Shown here: one piece after another, positions 35,739 to 47,900 of the stretch
Layout: each line of letters opens with the position of its first letter
Position numbering within the stretch: the first letter of the stretch is position 1
NCBI GenBank assembly: GCA_023238725.1
Contig: CM041551.1
Location: 5,279,259 to 5,343,258 of the forward strand
Direction of reading: 5' to 3'
Source: Scortum barcoo
Lineage: Eukaryota; Chordata; Actinopteri; Centrarchiformes; Terapontidae
Length of the DNA stretch: 64,000 nt
Notes under the pieces: generated by a model
Database searches by the model: none
What the model was told of the DNA's origin: nothing
The model's input: the letters and a program-made list of their open reading frames with translations, nothing else
Program-made: the position numbers and the translations under genes

Positions 35739-37374
35739 CTGCTGGGTACTCCCTGATTGCTGCCTCACTAGCTGACATGTTTCCCTCTACCTGCTGAGAC
35801 AGGCCCCGCTGACAGAGATACTGAGAGATCATTAGTGTTAGCCCCCGTGACATAGCCGTCTGAACAAGTCTCCTCCCCTCCCCTCCCCACACATCCTCAC
35901 CTCTCCCCGCTGCTCCCCTGCCTCCAGTTTTGTTCTATCAGTTTGTCCCCTTCCCCCCGATCTCATCATGTTCTTCCTGTTACTGTTGTCGGCCCCCTGA
36001 CAACAGTCTGGTCTCATCTTGCCTCCCCCTGCCCATCTAGCTTCAGCAATTGGTGCAGAGCTCACATGTTGCTGAATTCCCACCTTTAATTGAAAGGGGC
36101 TGCTGGAATGGTTTTCTACAATCCTTTACATTAAATCACTGGAGGCTACATGAGAAACTGCTGTGATTAGTGGTAGTTATTAGGGATAGGTGGAAAGGTA
36201 ACTCAAAAACAAAAAAAAAAACACTGAGCGAGAGATAAAAATACAGTAGTTATAAAGACCACTTAGAGTCACTTTTATTATTTTTAACTGTAGAGTTTAA
36301 CACTGGGGGCCAATTTGTTCCACATTAGTGACCTCAACACTCAGTAGATCCCACAGACTCAGAGATTTGTGAGGCCACTGAAATACCCTTGAAGACAAAA
36401 CGAGCTGCTGAATAACAGTTTAAAAAAATGACATTTTTGACAGTTAAACATTATGTGATTGTACAGACTGCTTAAGTCGCAGATGGGATGAGGAGATGAA
36501 TGTGAATTTGTTAGAAGTTCTCACATCACTGTCTCTCATGTGACACTTAATCAGGACACAAACCTCACGGGGAACTGGTTTCTACCACTGAAATTTAAGA
36601 ACAATTAATGCTGTCAAAAAAGCAGTCTGTGGATTATTTCAACAACCTGAAATGACACGCATTAATAAACTCTGCTCAACTAATTGGGTGCAATTTTTAT
36701 TATTGTTTTTAATATTGTTTCAAGATTATGAGGTGATGAAATGCACATAATACACATTTTCTAATTTAAAAAAGAAAAGTTTGAAAACACCTGTTATTGA
36801 TCGATATTTGTCTTCTTTCCTTTAATAATTAAAAACTGTGTAGTTCAGAGCTCAAATATATTATTAACATTTGAAATAGTTTTGGCATCTATTTGCAAAG
36901 AGGGTTTTCCATAGTCTTACCCCATGAAAAACGGTGGTGTATATTTGCGTAGAAGAATAATATTGCATCTAGTTACACTAAAATGATCATTTCATGTGAA
37001 AGGACCAGAGCAGTAAGAAAATTACCCAAAAGGTCCTAAATAAGAAAGTCATCCCTACTTTTACTGCTCACCCCTTTGCTATCATGGTCCCCTTACCAAC
37101 AAAATGCCTGTTTTATATCTGTGGATTTGACTGGTTCTTTGTCTATTTCATCGAAACGCTATAAAAATATGAGTTGTAGTGGTAGCAATCCAGTCCACAC
37201 TCCTACAGCAATTTCCTCAAATTATTATCACAATATTATTGTAATGCAATTGGTGATGGCTAATCCAAGTTCCAATAAATTATGAAGGGCACAATGTTAT
37301 GTTGTCACTGATAGATCTATATTTCTGAAAATCCACCGCATCTACCCACACGCACCCTGATGAGATTTTAAATG
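35737..37374. other. Unannotated sequence
   Basis: No gene is supported. 35860-36060 is pyrimidine-rich and gives purine-coded minus frames. The remainder is AT-rich. Confidence 0.45.
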
Positions 37375-37394
37375 AAAAAAAAAAAAAAAAAAAA
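37375..37394 (+). repeat. A20 homopolymer
   Basis: Twenty consecutive A. The upstream sequence shows no retroposon that I recognise. Confidence 0.92.
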
Positions 37395-37489
37395 GATTTA
37401 CTACAACTAATCTCCTCATGGTGGGTATGATGTTTATAATCTTTGCTGATTAAAGATAACGCTGTCTGACATCATAAATGTTGGGTTCA

Positions 37490-38290
37490 TAAAAGTGGAA
37501 ATAAAGTCATTTGAGGATGTGAATAAAAATTAATTAGCAAGAGAGAGAGATCAGTGGACTTACTATCAAGAGACAGATAAAGATTTTAAGTGAGCGTGCT
37601 CATGTTTGTATCGTTAATAAAGTGAGGTTTAAGCATGTGGATCAAGGCACACTCTCTGCGCTCCATGAAACACGGCCCGGGCTCTTTTAAACAGCATGAC
37701 CTCATAAACCACAAAAAAACAGTTTAACTGTCCAACAAAAGCAATGAAATTTTCATAAACATTATCAGCGCCTGTTACAGCAGGCTAATAAGAGGCACTT
37801 GGAAGAAAAGAATCATGTAAATAGTTCCCACACAGGGACGCCACCACAGTGAAAGTCAACACCAATGACAAACTCTATTCGCTTGCCACATTAAATTACA
37901 TATCTTCATAAAGCCCCAAAAGATCATGACTTGATGAGCCCAACAAATCATGGCACATGGACCGGCGAAGGCTTTAAGGGTTTCTTAGATTTTATGCGGG
38001 TGAAATTAGATCAGGCTCAGAAATGAGGAGGTTATGCCTCTTTGAACGCTGCCCAACATGAAACCTGAAATATTAGGCAACAGCCTCCCAAGCTGGGAAG
38101 AATATTAAAAAAGCATCACATCCCAGATTACGACATTACACATCAATGCTTATCCAATTGCCATTTCACACATGACATGACTTTATCAGTTCCTGCCTCC
38201 ACTTCAAGTTGAGCTTGGAGGATAAACAAGATTTCCTATAAACATGAATCATAATCACTTTACATTAAAGATCAGTGACTGAGCATATTA
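37490..38290. other. Candidate conserved noncoding stretch
   Basis: About 800 bp with no simple repeats or recognised mobile elements and no long open frame on either strand. It contains many motifs of the kind found in vertebrate enhancers (for example gattaaagataacgctgtc just upstream, aattaattagcaag, cattatcagcgcctgttac, tgcttatccaattgcc). Absence of coding frames combined with uniform, complex sequence makes it the best-looking noncoding candidate in the window, but conservation has not been measured. Confidence 0.35.
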
Positions 38291-38375
38291 TAAAGCTGTT
38301 TCTACAGTAAAGAGCATTTGATGTCAAATATTATTACCATAATAAACATAATGAGGATTATCTGGTGGTTTTAAA

Positions 38376-38450
38376 GGAGCAGTCCATCAGTTCAGTATTG
38401 CATTTAAAGTTGGTGGAAATAAAGTGTGGTCAAAACTAGTGCAGCAAAAC
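38376..38450. repeat. Possible short-element end with TTAAAGGAGCAGTCC
   Basis: The block ttttaaaggagcagtccatc resembles the left end of a TTAAAGG-type MITE. No right end was identified, so this is a weak call. Confidence 0.3.
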
Positions 38451-38902
38451 TGATTCTGATATTTCTTCTTCTTTCTTCTTCTTCGACTGTTTTTAGGCAA
38501 ATATAATAAAATAATGAATAATAATAAAAAGAAACAATAGTTGTCAGACAACAAAAATCTTCAACAACTGTGTGGAGCCAAAATCAATATTTGACTAAAA
38601 CAACTGATCTGTTCTTGATGTGAATATTTTCAAGACAAAAAAAAACAATGTTAAAAAAAGGAATTTATTATTCTCCATTATAATTAAATATTATGGGTAC
38701 CAGACCATAATTTAGGGAAATAAAATTTAGGGTATTACAACAAATGTTTAAATAGCAAAATAGATAAAATGTGAAATTTGTGTTTTTTTCACATACGAAA
38801 TTTGCTTTCACTTACAGTTTGGCTGGCGGACAGTAGATACTATAGATACTGTATGTACACTATATGACTTCCTTTTACATTATTTCGATATTTCTCATCA
38901 CC

Positions 38903-38916
38903 CCACTAGGTGGCAC
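38903..38916 (+). promoter_or_regulatory. CTCF-like core motif, full match
   Basis: The sequence ccactaggtggcac matches the CTCF core consensus CCASYAGRKGGCRS at all 14 positions. CTCF is the vertebrate insulator and loop-anchor protein. Whether this site is bound is unknown, and such motifs can be carried inside transposable elements. One-mismatch matches lie at 40431-40444 and 53424-53437, all in the same orientation. Confidence 0.45.
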
Positions 38917-39460
38917 TGTCTGTCAAATAAAGCTCAGTGCCAAAGAAAGCAGCTGCACAGTCAAGGGTCAGTACACCAATGTCATATTTTTTCCTCTCTG
39001 CACATGTCACTTCTTAATCTTGCATCACATTAACATGTCAATCATTATAAAGAGCGTTTTGCTGCAGAAACACGTCTGTAATGGATGGTGATCATGTCGC
39101 ACAGATGCTCTCTCTACATACATGTCAGTTTAGCTCTGGGACTGATCATCTCCCTGTTGATGTTTTGAACAGCAAAGGGTCTTTGGCTCTGTTAGTCTCT
39201 GTATTCCATCACTTGGACGGGTTAGCAGTGCACAGTGTCAGTTTGTCAGCTCGGAAAATTAATTAGCCCTCAAGGGCCGTTTCAGTGCCAGTACCGTGCC
39301 CGTTCACAGTGTGCATTACAGCTCCAGAAGGTTCCATGTGGATTTGGCTATTTGATGTTCACTGAAGCTTAGAGGTCTGGCCACTGTTCAAGACACAGAA
39401 AATGTATCAGCACCACAACTTTGTGCGTTGCTGGACAATCCCTACTACATTCCTCTGCAG
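38917..39460. other. Unannotated sequence upstream of the exon-like segment
   Basis: No gene is supported. Frames 38864-39091 and 39081-39266 overlap and show no domain features. Confidence 0.45.
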
Positions 39461-39668
39461 GAACAGGAGAGCAGATCTTTTTGTCTCCTCTCGGACAGTT
39501 CTTCCTGCTCGGCCTCAGATCTCAGCCCAGCTAAACTGATGTGCCCCAGCAGCCCTACAAGCAGACAGGTTGTGCTTGAGTGGAGTGGGCCACATGCTGC
39601 TAGGAGCCTCAGCTTTGAACTTTTACAGTGGCTCCTCCGGAAAGGAAAGAGCTGTTACAAAAGGAAGG
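39461..39668 (+). other. Exon-like open segment bounded by splice-like sites
   Basis: A pyrimidine-rich stretch ending in tacattcctctgcag (39446-39460) gives a good 3' splice-site look. The segment ends at AAG followed by gtaagt (39669-39674), a near-consensus 5' splice site. The 208 bp between are open in one frame for 69 codons, from EQESRSFCLL through GPHAARSLSFELLQWLLRKG, leaving phase 1 at the end. I do not recognise the protein and found no neighbouring exon. It could be an internal exon of an unannotated protein or long noncoding RNA, or coincidence. Confidence 0.2.
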
Positions 39669-41707
39669 TAAGTACCGTGCAGGATTTTTATTAAGAGTTT
39701 GCTGCAACAACATGCAGGAGGAATGTAATACTACATAGACCCGCTGTAATATCTAGCACAAACAGCCCATTCTGATCATAAGTGTATGTGGATTTTTTGT
39801 CACTAACTGTGGCAGACACTGACAAACAGCTGCTCTTTTTGTAAAAATATTCCTCCCAGACACCAGGACTCATTTAACCATTACAGATTGCTTTCAGTGA
39901 GACAAGATAAAAAGTAGAAAACAAAAAAATGTCTGACCAGTTGTTGTTTAACTCATGAATGACATTTGTTTAAATCTGATTTGCTGGAAGACATTTACAT
40001 AGGGAAGGAAATTGCTGGGAAATGTCAAAGAATTAACGGTTTTGATAGGGCACTGAGAAATGCTGCTTTTTTGTACTCCGTGGCATTTTGGCATTTTGAG
40101 GCTTAAAAGTCAAATGGATTTCATTGATTTGTCTTCATGCTGGATGTCCCCTCAGCCGCTCTGCTTGCACTAGTGACTCTTATTGTTGCTTCTGCCAAAT
40201 GGGCTTTTTGTGACGGTGGAGAGGAGGGGAAGGCTGCCTGCCTTCGGAGTTCCACAAATGGAGCAACTTTCATTTTGAGAGTAGCCCTGCTAGTCGAGCC
40301 TGCCCATTAAAGTATTACTGAATGTCTCCAAACAACTAATGAGTTTATACCAATACACTGACTCGCTTCTCTCTAGTGGTGAAATTCAGGGCATCTTATG
40401 AGCCACCTCAGAGGCACCATATCTTTAAATCCATTAGGGGGCACTAGATTATAATGAAACACTTTGGAGCTCAAGGTGGAAGAAAAGATGATGGTGATGT
40501 CTAACCTTGTTGTTAAGAAATAATAATAATAAAAAAAACTGTGACAAAGATGCAGAAACCAAATATCAAAGAAAATATTTCCCAGTGTTTCAGTATTGAC
40601 CTTCATTTATTCCCTTTTTGAACTCAATCAGCTGGAGTCTGTTGTTCATAAACTTTTTATGTCTGGCACCACACTGAATGAAAATGTATAGCAGAAATAA
40701 AAAATAGACCCCTGCTGGTTAGGTGTAGAGATATTTGAAAAGGCTATAAATTTCCCTGAACATTGAGTCCATTCAGTTGCCTAACAAAATGATATTCACG
40801 GGGGATTCGTAAAACACCAGATTTTCTCCTTCACACTTCATTATGCCTCCTACTGAAAGCACAGTGCTGCTTGTAAAATATATATCTTGGCTAATGCATG
40901 CTATGTGCTAATTTGTCCAAATTGATACTTGGCAGATTTTGAGAAAAATGAGTTGAAAAAAAGAAAAAAAACCCCCACAGCTCTGCCTGGATTTGATTCC
41001 TTTGCCTGGAAGGGAGCTCTCTGATTAACCAGGTTGTTCCACTAAAAAACCAAAAACATGAACGTCTCTAACAAGAGGAAGGAGGAAGTCTATGTGATCC
41101 GGAGCACAATCCTCAGGTAGGATTTGACCCAATTGTCTGTGATGCATCTCCATTCAAATGCTATCTGACGGCTTTCTGTTTTACACTGCGACCATTAAAG
41201 TGGGATGAGGTCTGTGAGTAAATGTCTTCGCCGGACGTCTCATCATTATTCCTACATTTATTAAATTAGGATGATTTATGGCTGGTTTGTATGGAGCACA
41301 GTATATTACCTAAATGACTATTTAACTGAACACAGGAATTTCATTAACTTCTGACCTCCCAAGTACAGATTGTATTGCATCGGTGCAGCTAGATAAAGGA
41401 CTTCGGTACAACTTACTCTTATGAATACTTAGAATTTACTATTTTTGGGGGATGTGGTGGAATATTGTGGACTTTGCTGTTAATGCTGTATGTGTTATAC
41501 AGAAATGTCCACAGTACATGTGATGAGGAATGTTAAATAAATGTCAAAAATAAACAATAGATTTGGCGATTTTTAAGACCAACATTATGAATATAGTTTC
41601 ATGTTTTAAGTTTTGTAAATGTTGTAAATGTAAATGCAAATGTTACCCAAACAAAAATAAATGGTGGACACATTATGGACTATTTTCAGGATACTACTGA
41701 GTATTCA
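39669..41707. other. Unannotated sequence
   Basis: No gene is supported. Contains the one-mismatch CTCF-like motif ccattagggggcac at 40431-40444. About 40960-41290 is repeat-free and complex. The rest is AT-rich. Confidence 0.4.
40431..40444 (+). promoter_or_regulatory. CTCF-like motif, one mismatch
   Basis: The sequence ccattagggggcac differs from the CTCF core consensus at position 4 only (T instead of C/G). Same orientation as the full match 1.5 kb upstream. Confidence 0.25.
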
Positions 41708-41749
41708 AGTAGTAGTAGTAGTAGTAGCAGTAGATAGATGGATAGATAG
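41708..41749. repeat. Compound (AGT)n-(GATA)n microsatellite
   Basis: Seven or eight AGT/AGC units run into four imperfect GATA units (atagatggatagatag). Confidence 0.92.
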
Positions 41750-44018
41750 TCACTTCCTCCATCTCAAATAAAACTTTCTGTAGCCAAAGAGGCTGCAGAT
41801 TTTTAATCAATTTAATATCTGAGGGTCAAAAAAAAAATACTGTCATTTCACAGCATAAGTCTCATATACATACTACTGATATCCTAAGTATTTTCTTCAG
41901 CTGTGATCAGAGTAGACATCCTTGGATCCATTACAGTACCATGTAGATACTAACACATAGACCTGCAGCCCGTAGCAGTCAAATCAGACCATATCCTGCC
42001 AGATTAGACTGACTGTAATTTGGACCTGGTCCAAGTCAGGTCTTTTTATGGGATTTGTTGACAATAAGAAAAAAGTACAATCTCATTAGACTTATTCTTT
42101 AAAAAAAAAAAAGATCCGTACACCCTTTAATCAATTAAGACATAAAATTCCAAGTATTTATTACATCTTCGAATTGCCAGACTGCTTTCAAGATAAGCAG
42201 ACGCCATATTTACAGCCTCACTTAAAATGGCCACAATGAGTCTTAACCATCAGTACATGTACATGTTTATTACATCTTTATGTAACTTTTTGTGGTACCA
42301 GCAGTCTGAAAGCTCCACTAACAGTTTTACTTTGAAAACGTACCAATTCAGTATTAGGACACAAGTATGATGATTTACAAAAAAATATGTTAGTCTATAC
42401 CTACACTGTACATTACACTGCAGCAACATAGACCACATGCTTTATGGCACAAAGGGTTGTTGATTTAAGGCAAAAGACAGAAAGAGGGTGCTGTTCTACC
42501 TTAAAATAAGCAGGTGTCAAAACAGAATCTTCTTCACTGGGGTTTACAAGAAATATGACCTCATGTTTAGAAAAATGCGAGACAAAAATAGGGGTTACAG
42601 ATCAATTTGACCACTGTTTCATTCATTCAAAGATTACATTGATTTATTGATGTTTACAGATGCCACATGTAGCATCTGGACCCCCGCAATTATGCATGCA
42701 TGGCTGTGTACGGAGCACATGACAAAGAAAATGAAATACCATACAGCGCAGCTACATACAGTACACGGGGCAGTACGTTATTGATATGTATTGGTGTTCT
42801 GTACCTCTGTGACTTTCCTCAGAAGTCTGTCTTGAAGGGAGCTGCACATTCATAAGATGAATATAAAGAACTTCGCATGCTGAGATGCATACATGAATGA
42901 GAATGTCCCTCCACACCGACCGTACATAATCAGCCAGCCATGTACCTTGATTGTTCTCAGCGGAGACTCTGCTGAATTCAAAGCGTCCTTTTAAAATCCA
43001 TGGAATTCACCCTGGAAGAGAGTGGGAGGAAAGAAAATATTTCCAGCCCACATTACCTGGAGAGTCATTTTTCAGCCGAGCTGCGTGAGATTTGGTTAAG
43101 CCTGCCCGTGTCTCCCGCCGTGCCCTGAGGTCATGTCAGATGGACAGGTTGGCTAGATATGTAAAACTATTCCACAGATCCTGAGCCTGGGGTTAAAGAT
43201 GAGGAGTCAGGCATGAACTCACCTCTTCTCTCAGGGTGACACAAGTCTGTAAATGGCATTAGCTCCGAATATGTATCACACCACTGCTGCCCTTTCCTTT
43301 TGCCCGTGTGGGGGTTATGCTGCTGCTCAATTCTGGACCAATGTGAGGTGCATTAATTATGAGCTCTGAAACCTGACCAAGTATGAACTATATATGTGAA
43401 ATAAATATGTATCTGCGTGCTGTATGTACACATGACTTTGCCTCCATCCTTCAGCGTTCAGCTCCCTCGGCCCTGCTGTGCGTAAAGAGCTGACAGCGCT
43501 GTTCATTCCACTCGGGATGATGATGTGGATGTCATGAATTGTATTGGCAGCTGCCAATGTCGATACGGCATTATGGAATGAACCAGTGTTTCACACAGTG
43601 TCTTAATCTAATTTACAAGGCTCCCCGCTTCCTGGGCAGCCAGGATGCTGCTGGGTCGGCCAAAGTCGAGGAAACAAAGTAAATATAACGGACAGGATGC
43701 CCTTCTGCCATTCATGGGGAAAGGTATCCAACATGGGCAGCACAGGTTGGTGGTGGTGTGATTTAAGATAAAAATACTGGTGAAAATTATGCAAATACTG
43801 ACTTGTACTCAGTTTTAGATAAGAATGCAGCCCTTCTTGTGAATCCAATATCCAGCAGTCACCTATGCATCGGAATGATCTGCGGCACATGCATAGAAGA
43901 AGTATTCTGCCATTGTACCACACGTACAAAAGGCTGAGACATGGCTTTAACAGCCGTATTGTATTGCTCCTGCTGGCTCTGCGGTGCATCAATCCCATGC
44001 AAATTGCCCCACTCTGTG
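41750..44018. other. Mostly unique sequence
   Basis: No gene is supported. About 42600-43580 is repeat-free and complex (for example catgcatggctgtgtacg, ttaattatgagctctg) and is a candidate for conserved noncoding sequence by appearance. The frame 43357-43557 has no domain features. Confidence 0.35.
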
Positions 44019-44034
44019 TTTTTTTTTTTTTTTT
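44019..44034 (-). repeat. T16 homopolymer
   Basis: Sixteen consecutive T. It produces the Phe or Lys runs in the overlapping open frames at 43603-44285, which are therefore not called as genes. Confidence 0.9.
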
Positions 44035-47000
44035 GGAAAGCACACCCAAACACTCCCCATCTCATACATATACACACAAGCACACATTGCAGCACTTCCC
44101 CCAGCATCCCTTTACGTGATATCATTAGCTATAAGCAATTGCCTGACAAGCAAAAGGCAGAGCGCCAGTTTTTTTTTCCTTCCCTTTTTTCGCTGCACAT
44201 AAATCTTAAGACCACATATGCTGCTGTCTTTTATGCAATTGTTCCCCCAAACATGTATCTTCCTTTCTGTCACTGCATGGCTTAAATCAATTAGTACAGG
44301 AGTGTTTAAGCTGCAGTACGTCGCCCTTCAGTCTGTTTTAACACAACTAGGGAGCTTTTAATTTTGGACCACTTTACAGTTGTGAAATGTAAAGGAGCTG
44401 ACAGGCAGGGAATGGCTGTTATTTACAAGTATGGCGTGGTGGAGGTAGTTTAGTATGCAGGCCACCACATCTGTAACAATACAATTTCCTTTCAACAACA
44501 GGGTGATTTCCTCTTTCGGGAGCCAGTGTTGGCACAGAAAAAAAACCCACAGCGGTTTGCTCTGGGAGGCTTTTAAATCGAGCTCTGTGTCCAGTGTGAC
44601 GCCGGGCCTTGCATCAGATGAGACAATACAGCAGGGTTGTTGGTTTATTGGAATGCTCACATGCAGGGACACACGTGTGAACACTCACACAGAATGAAGT
44701 GTTGGATGTCTCATCACAACTTCTCTGCTTTATCTTTATTTAGCCAGTCAGTGTTGGAGAGCGATGGGGAGTCTGGGAAACATCAGAGAGAGGACTGTGC
44801 AGGGATTTGATCCCCGGGCCACTGGAGTTACATATGATTACAAAAGCGAGGAACTTAATGAATACACCATCTCTGGGCCGTTCACGGCTTCTCTCGGCGG
44901 CGCAGGAAATTCTCAGAGCGCAGTGTACCTAATTATTGCCCCATGTCTCTGCTTCTCTGCAGCAGCTCGGGCTTTGGTTGCCTTGCTGAGGAGAAATTTA
45001 AGAGGTATTATTCGGGGAGGCGGGTGAGTTATTAATCCCTATTTCCCTGAATTTACCAGCTGATCTCTGGACTTAAACGAGCAACCTTACGATAACAAAT
45101 TTGCATCAGCAATAGTGTTTGACGTGGTGGATAAAATTGATTGTCAGTTCCTCCTCTTACACTCTATTAAGTGTAAAATTGAAATAATATACCAGGAAAC
45201 GGTCTTTTGTGATGGAAAATATTAACAATGTTTACAGTGGAGTTTATAGTGCTTTAGACATGTGTGCATGAAGCTTATCATTTAAAATAAGACTGTTCAA
45301 ACTTTTGCTTACTAAGCCCCATTGCTGTATTTAATGCTGCTACTCCCATAAAGCTTCCTGTTCTCAAACACAAACAACAGCAGCAGTGGTAAAGTTATTA
45401 CAATTTTTTTTAAGAGACCCTTGATTTCATAGAGCGGTGGACCAAAAGCAGAATTTCTAACTGGCAACCTTCAGTCCTACCTGAAATGGTTTGTCAGCTG
45501 TAGTTAATTAAGCTGACATTGGTTCTACAAGCAGGCTGAAAACACTATCTGGTTGACTTTTTAATGCTTTCCTGCCAAGCCATATTGAAACAGGTGTCCT
45601 ATAAAATGGTCTTATACTATCTGTATCTGTTTACATACATGATATTATGCAAAAAAAGCCAACAAGTTATATTTATGCTTTGTTAACTGTTTTCAAAAGG
45701 TATGTTTCACTTTACAAAAGGCTTTTAGGATGAAGGATGGGTTGGTGACAGAAACACTATCTCAGATAATGTATTTGGCTGAGGCCGAAGGAATGTAAAC
45801 TTCTTCAAATTTAATAAATGCAGGGCAGAGCCGCGAGTCAATTATGGGATAATGTTAAATGCCAAGAGATTATGTAACAGTAGCACAGGTAGAGAAGAGT
45901 CAGAAAGTCAGAAAACAGACTCAGGACCGTCAGTTAATGGTTAGTTAATGTCAGCCATGTCGAAGTCTGCTAACATCAGCCACCATGAGCTACAAAACGT
46001 ACCAGAACCAGTGAGGCTGCAGTGAGACCCTTTAGTGTATTGAACTGAAAAATGCTTTGTTTGTGGCAAAATAATTCAACTTTTCATTTGTCATAAGAAG
46101 AATATTTTTATTTATTCTTTGTAAAGTTTGTTCATGTCTGGTTGTAATTTATGTCTTAGTGATTTTTTAATCTGAACGTCATAATTTACCTGCATATGCA
46201 CAAAAAATGAACTAAAATGAACTTTAAATCCTTAGTTTGGTTGTTATCTTGTTTGGCTGTCTTGATTTTTCAGGTTTCATGTTTATTTTCCCTTAGCTAA
46301 AGCCAGTCAAGCTCTTTCTGTGTTGACACTCAGCTGAAATGGTTTTGACATGAGAGGTAGAGAACCCAGCAACGAGTATCCAGGTTATATTTGGGTCAGT
46401 TCAGGGCTCTGGCACGGAGGTGTGACATACCCATGTTGTGCCAGAGCTGGCACACTGCTGTGAGCGCCTCGGCTTGCTTTCTGCTACCAAGGTTTTCAGT
46501 CCAAGCCTGAAGTGCGACTCACCCGTATGGAAAATCACTTCCCACATAACCCCTGCTGCCTCCCTCCTCTCTGTCTTTTCCCCAGTTAAAGTGTTGACAT
46601 GGCCCACAGAGTCACCTAAGGGGAAAAACACAGAATCTCCTGAGTCATTGCTCCACTTCTTTTTCCAGAAGCATGACAACAGGCCAAGACGTCAGGGTTT
46701 GGCATTTTCCCATCCTTAGGTCTGCCTGTCCAACATGCTGGAAGCTAAATGCCATCAGAAGGGTACGATCATCAAAGTGGTCTTTGCCTAAATGCTACTG
46801 TTTCCTTAATGTTGTGGGGAGGCTTATTTATGAATGTGCTGAAATCTGCCTCTGGCCCACTGCGTTCTCCATCGACATTGTACGCAGTGACATAAATCAG
46901 AAAGGCATTGCTTGTCTGCGCTGTATTTCTCCTGATTCTTGATACAGCATTATGCAGGAGCATGATTGTATCTAATTGAAAATGGAAATGAATCACATGG

Positions 47001-47583
47001 AAAAAGCGAAAATGAAATTAAAGTGAGGGAGGTAAGCGCTGACGCTTCCCTGAGGACGGTGAACCACAAGGCACCAGCCTTGGTTACATAACTGTTTTCC
47101 CTCTGCTCCCTTGGCAAAGAAATGAAAACACACATACACATTCACACACACAAACACCGACCGAAAGCAATTAGGACTGAGGAAATAACAGGGAGTAGGA
47201 GTCTGTCTAGTGTTTCCATCAGAGCTAGCTTCTCTGCAACTGGAGCTACGGCACCAGAATAACACTGAGTCAGTAGAGTGTCCCTCAGAGAGCAGTTAGT
47301 TTTCGACTAACCATTTATTTAAGCCATGATGGGGCCTAAAACCACACTGTGAAAGTGTGTTTGTTTTCTTTGTATGTTTTTGTGTTTCCATCCTTAAAGT
47401 GTGTCTTCACAAAAATAGGGAAATGAAATGAGGAAAACTGAGGTTGAAACTGAGGTTTTGCCATTCACTCACTCATACATTTGTCAGGGAGCAAAGACTT
47501 GGGTTTAGGGTTGTAAAATCTGGATATGGTTTCAGTCTAACCACCTTCACTATTGGACAATTTTTCCAGCAAGAACTGCATTT
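44035..47583. other. Mostly unique sequence
   Basis: No gene is firmly supported. The open frame 44764-45027 begins at an ATG in fair context and runs to a gtgagt at 45024-45029, but has no recognisable domain. The frames 46401-46719 are open on both strands, which argues for composition. The 45060-46400 portion is AT-rich and featureless. About 46840-47060 looks complex and unique. Confidence 0.35.
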
Positions 47584-47900
47584 TTAAAGCTGCTATGATC
47601 AATACTTCTTCAATAATAAATTGATCTAATGTGTAATGTTACTCACAAAAACCCCACAGATGATGAACTCTGCAGTCTCACTCAGCTCTACTCGGCTTTA
47701 TAGGACCTTTCAGCTACTTGTTGTGATTTTCTACACCACAACTTACTGTTTTGGTTCACTCTTCCTGTCCTCATGGCATCATTTTCAGCCCCGTCAGCTG
47801 TTTCCACTGAATGTTTGTATACATCAGCTCCATACTTCCCTTCATCAGAAACACGACCATATGCTCAAATGTCTGCAGGATGCTCTCAGTATGCTATGCT
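47584..47900. mobile_element. Short element with TTAAAGCTGCTAT end
   Basis: It begins ttaaagctgctatgatcaat and continues through taaattgatctaatgtgtaa, cagtctcactcagctctact and cattttcagccccgtcagct, blocks I recognise from a common percomorph repeat. Its end resembles that of the element at 49442. No right inverted repeat was found, so it may be truncated. The 88-codon frame 47636-47902 lies wholly inside the element. Confidence 0.5.

Noticed and set aside
43603..44285. Overlapping open frames up to 148 codons
   Set aside because: They pass through a T16 homopolymer and are open on both strands.
46772..46996. Minus-strand frame with IYVTAYNVDGERSG, reminiscent of a fibronectin type III strand
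   Set aside because: The similarity covers only one short strand-like motif. The usual Trp and Leu positions of the domain and clean splice sites were not found, so it may be coincidence. A profile search would settle it.
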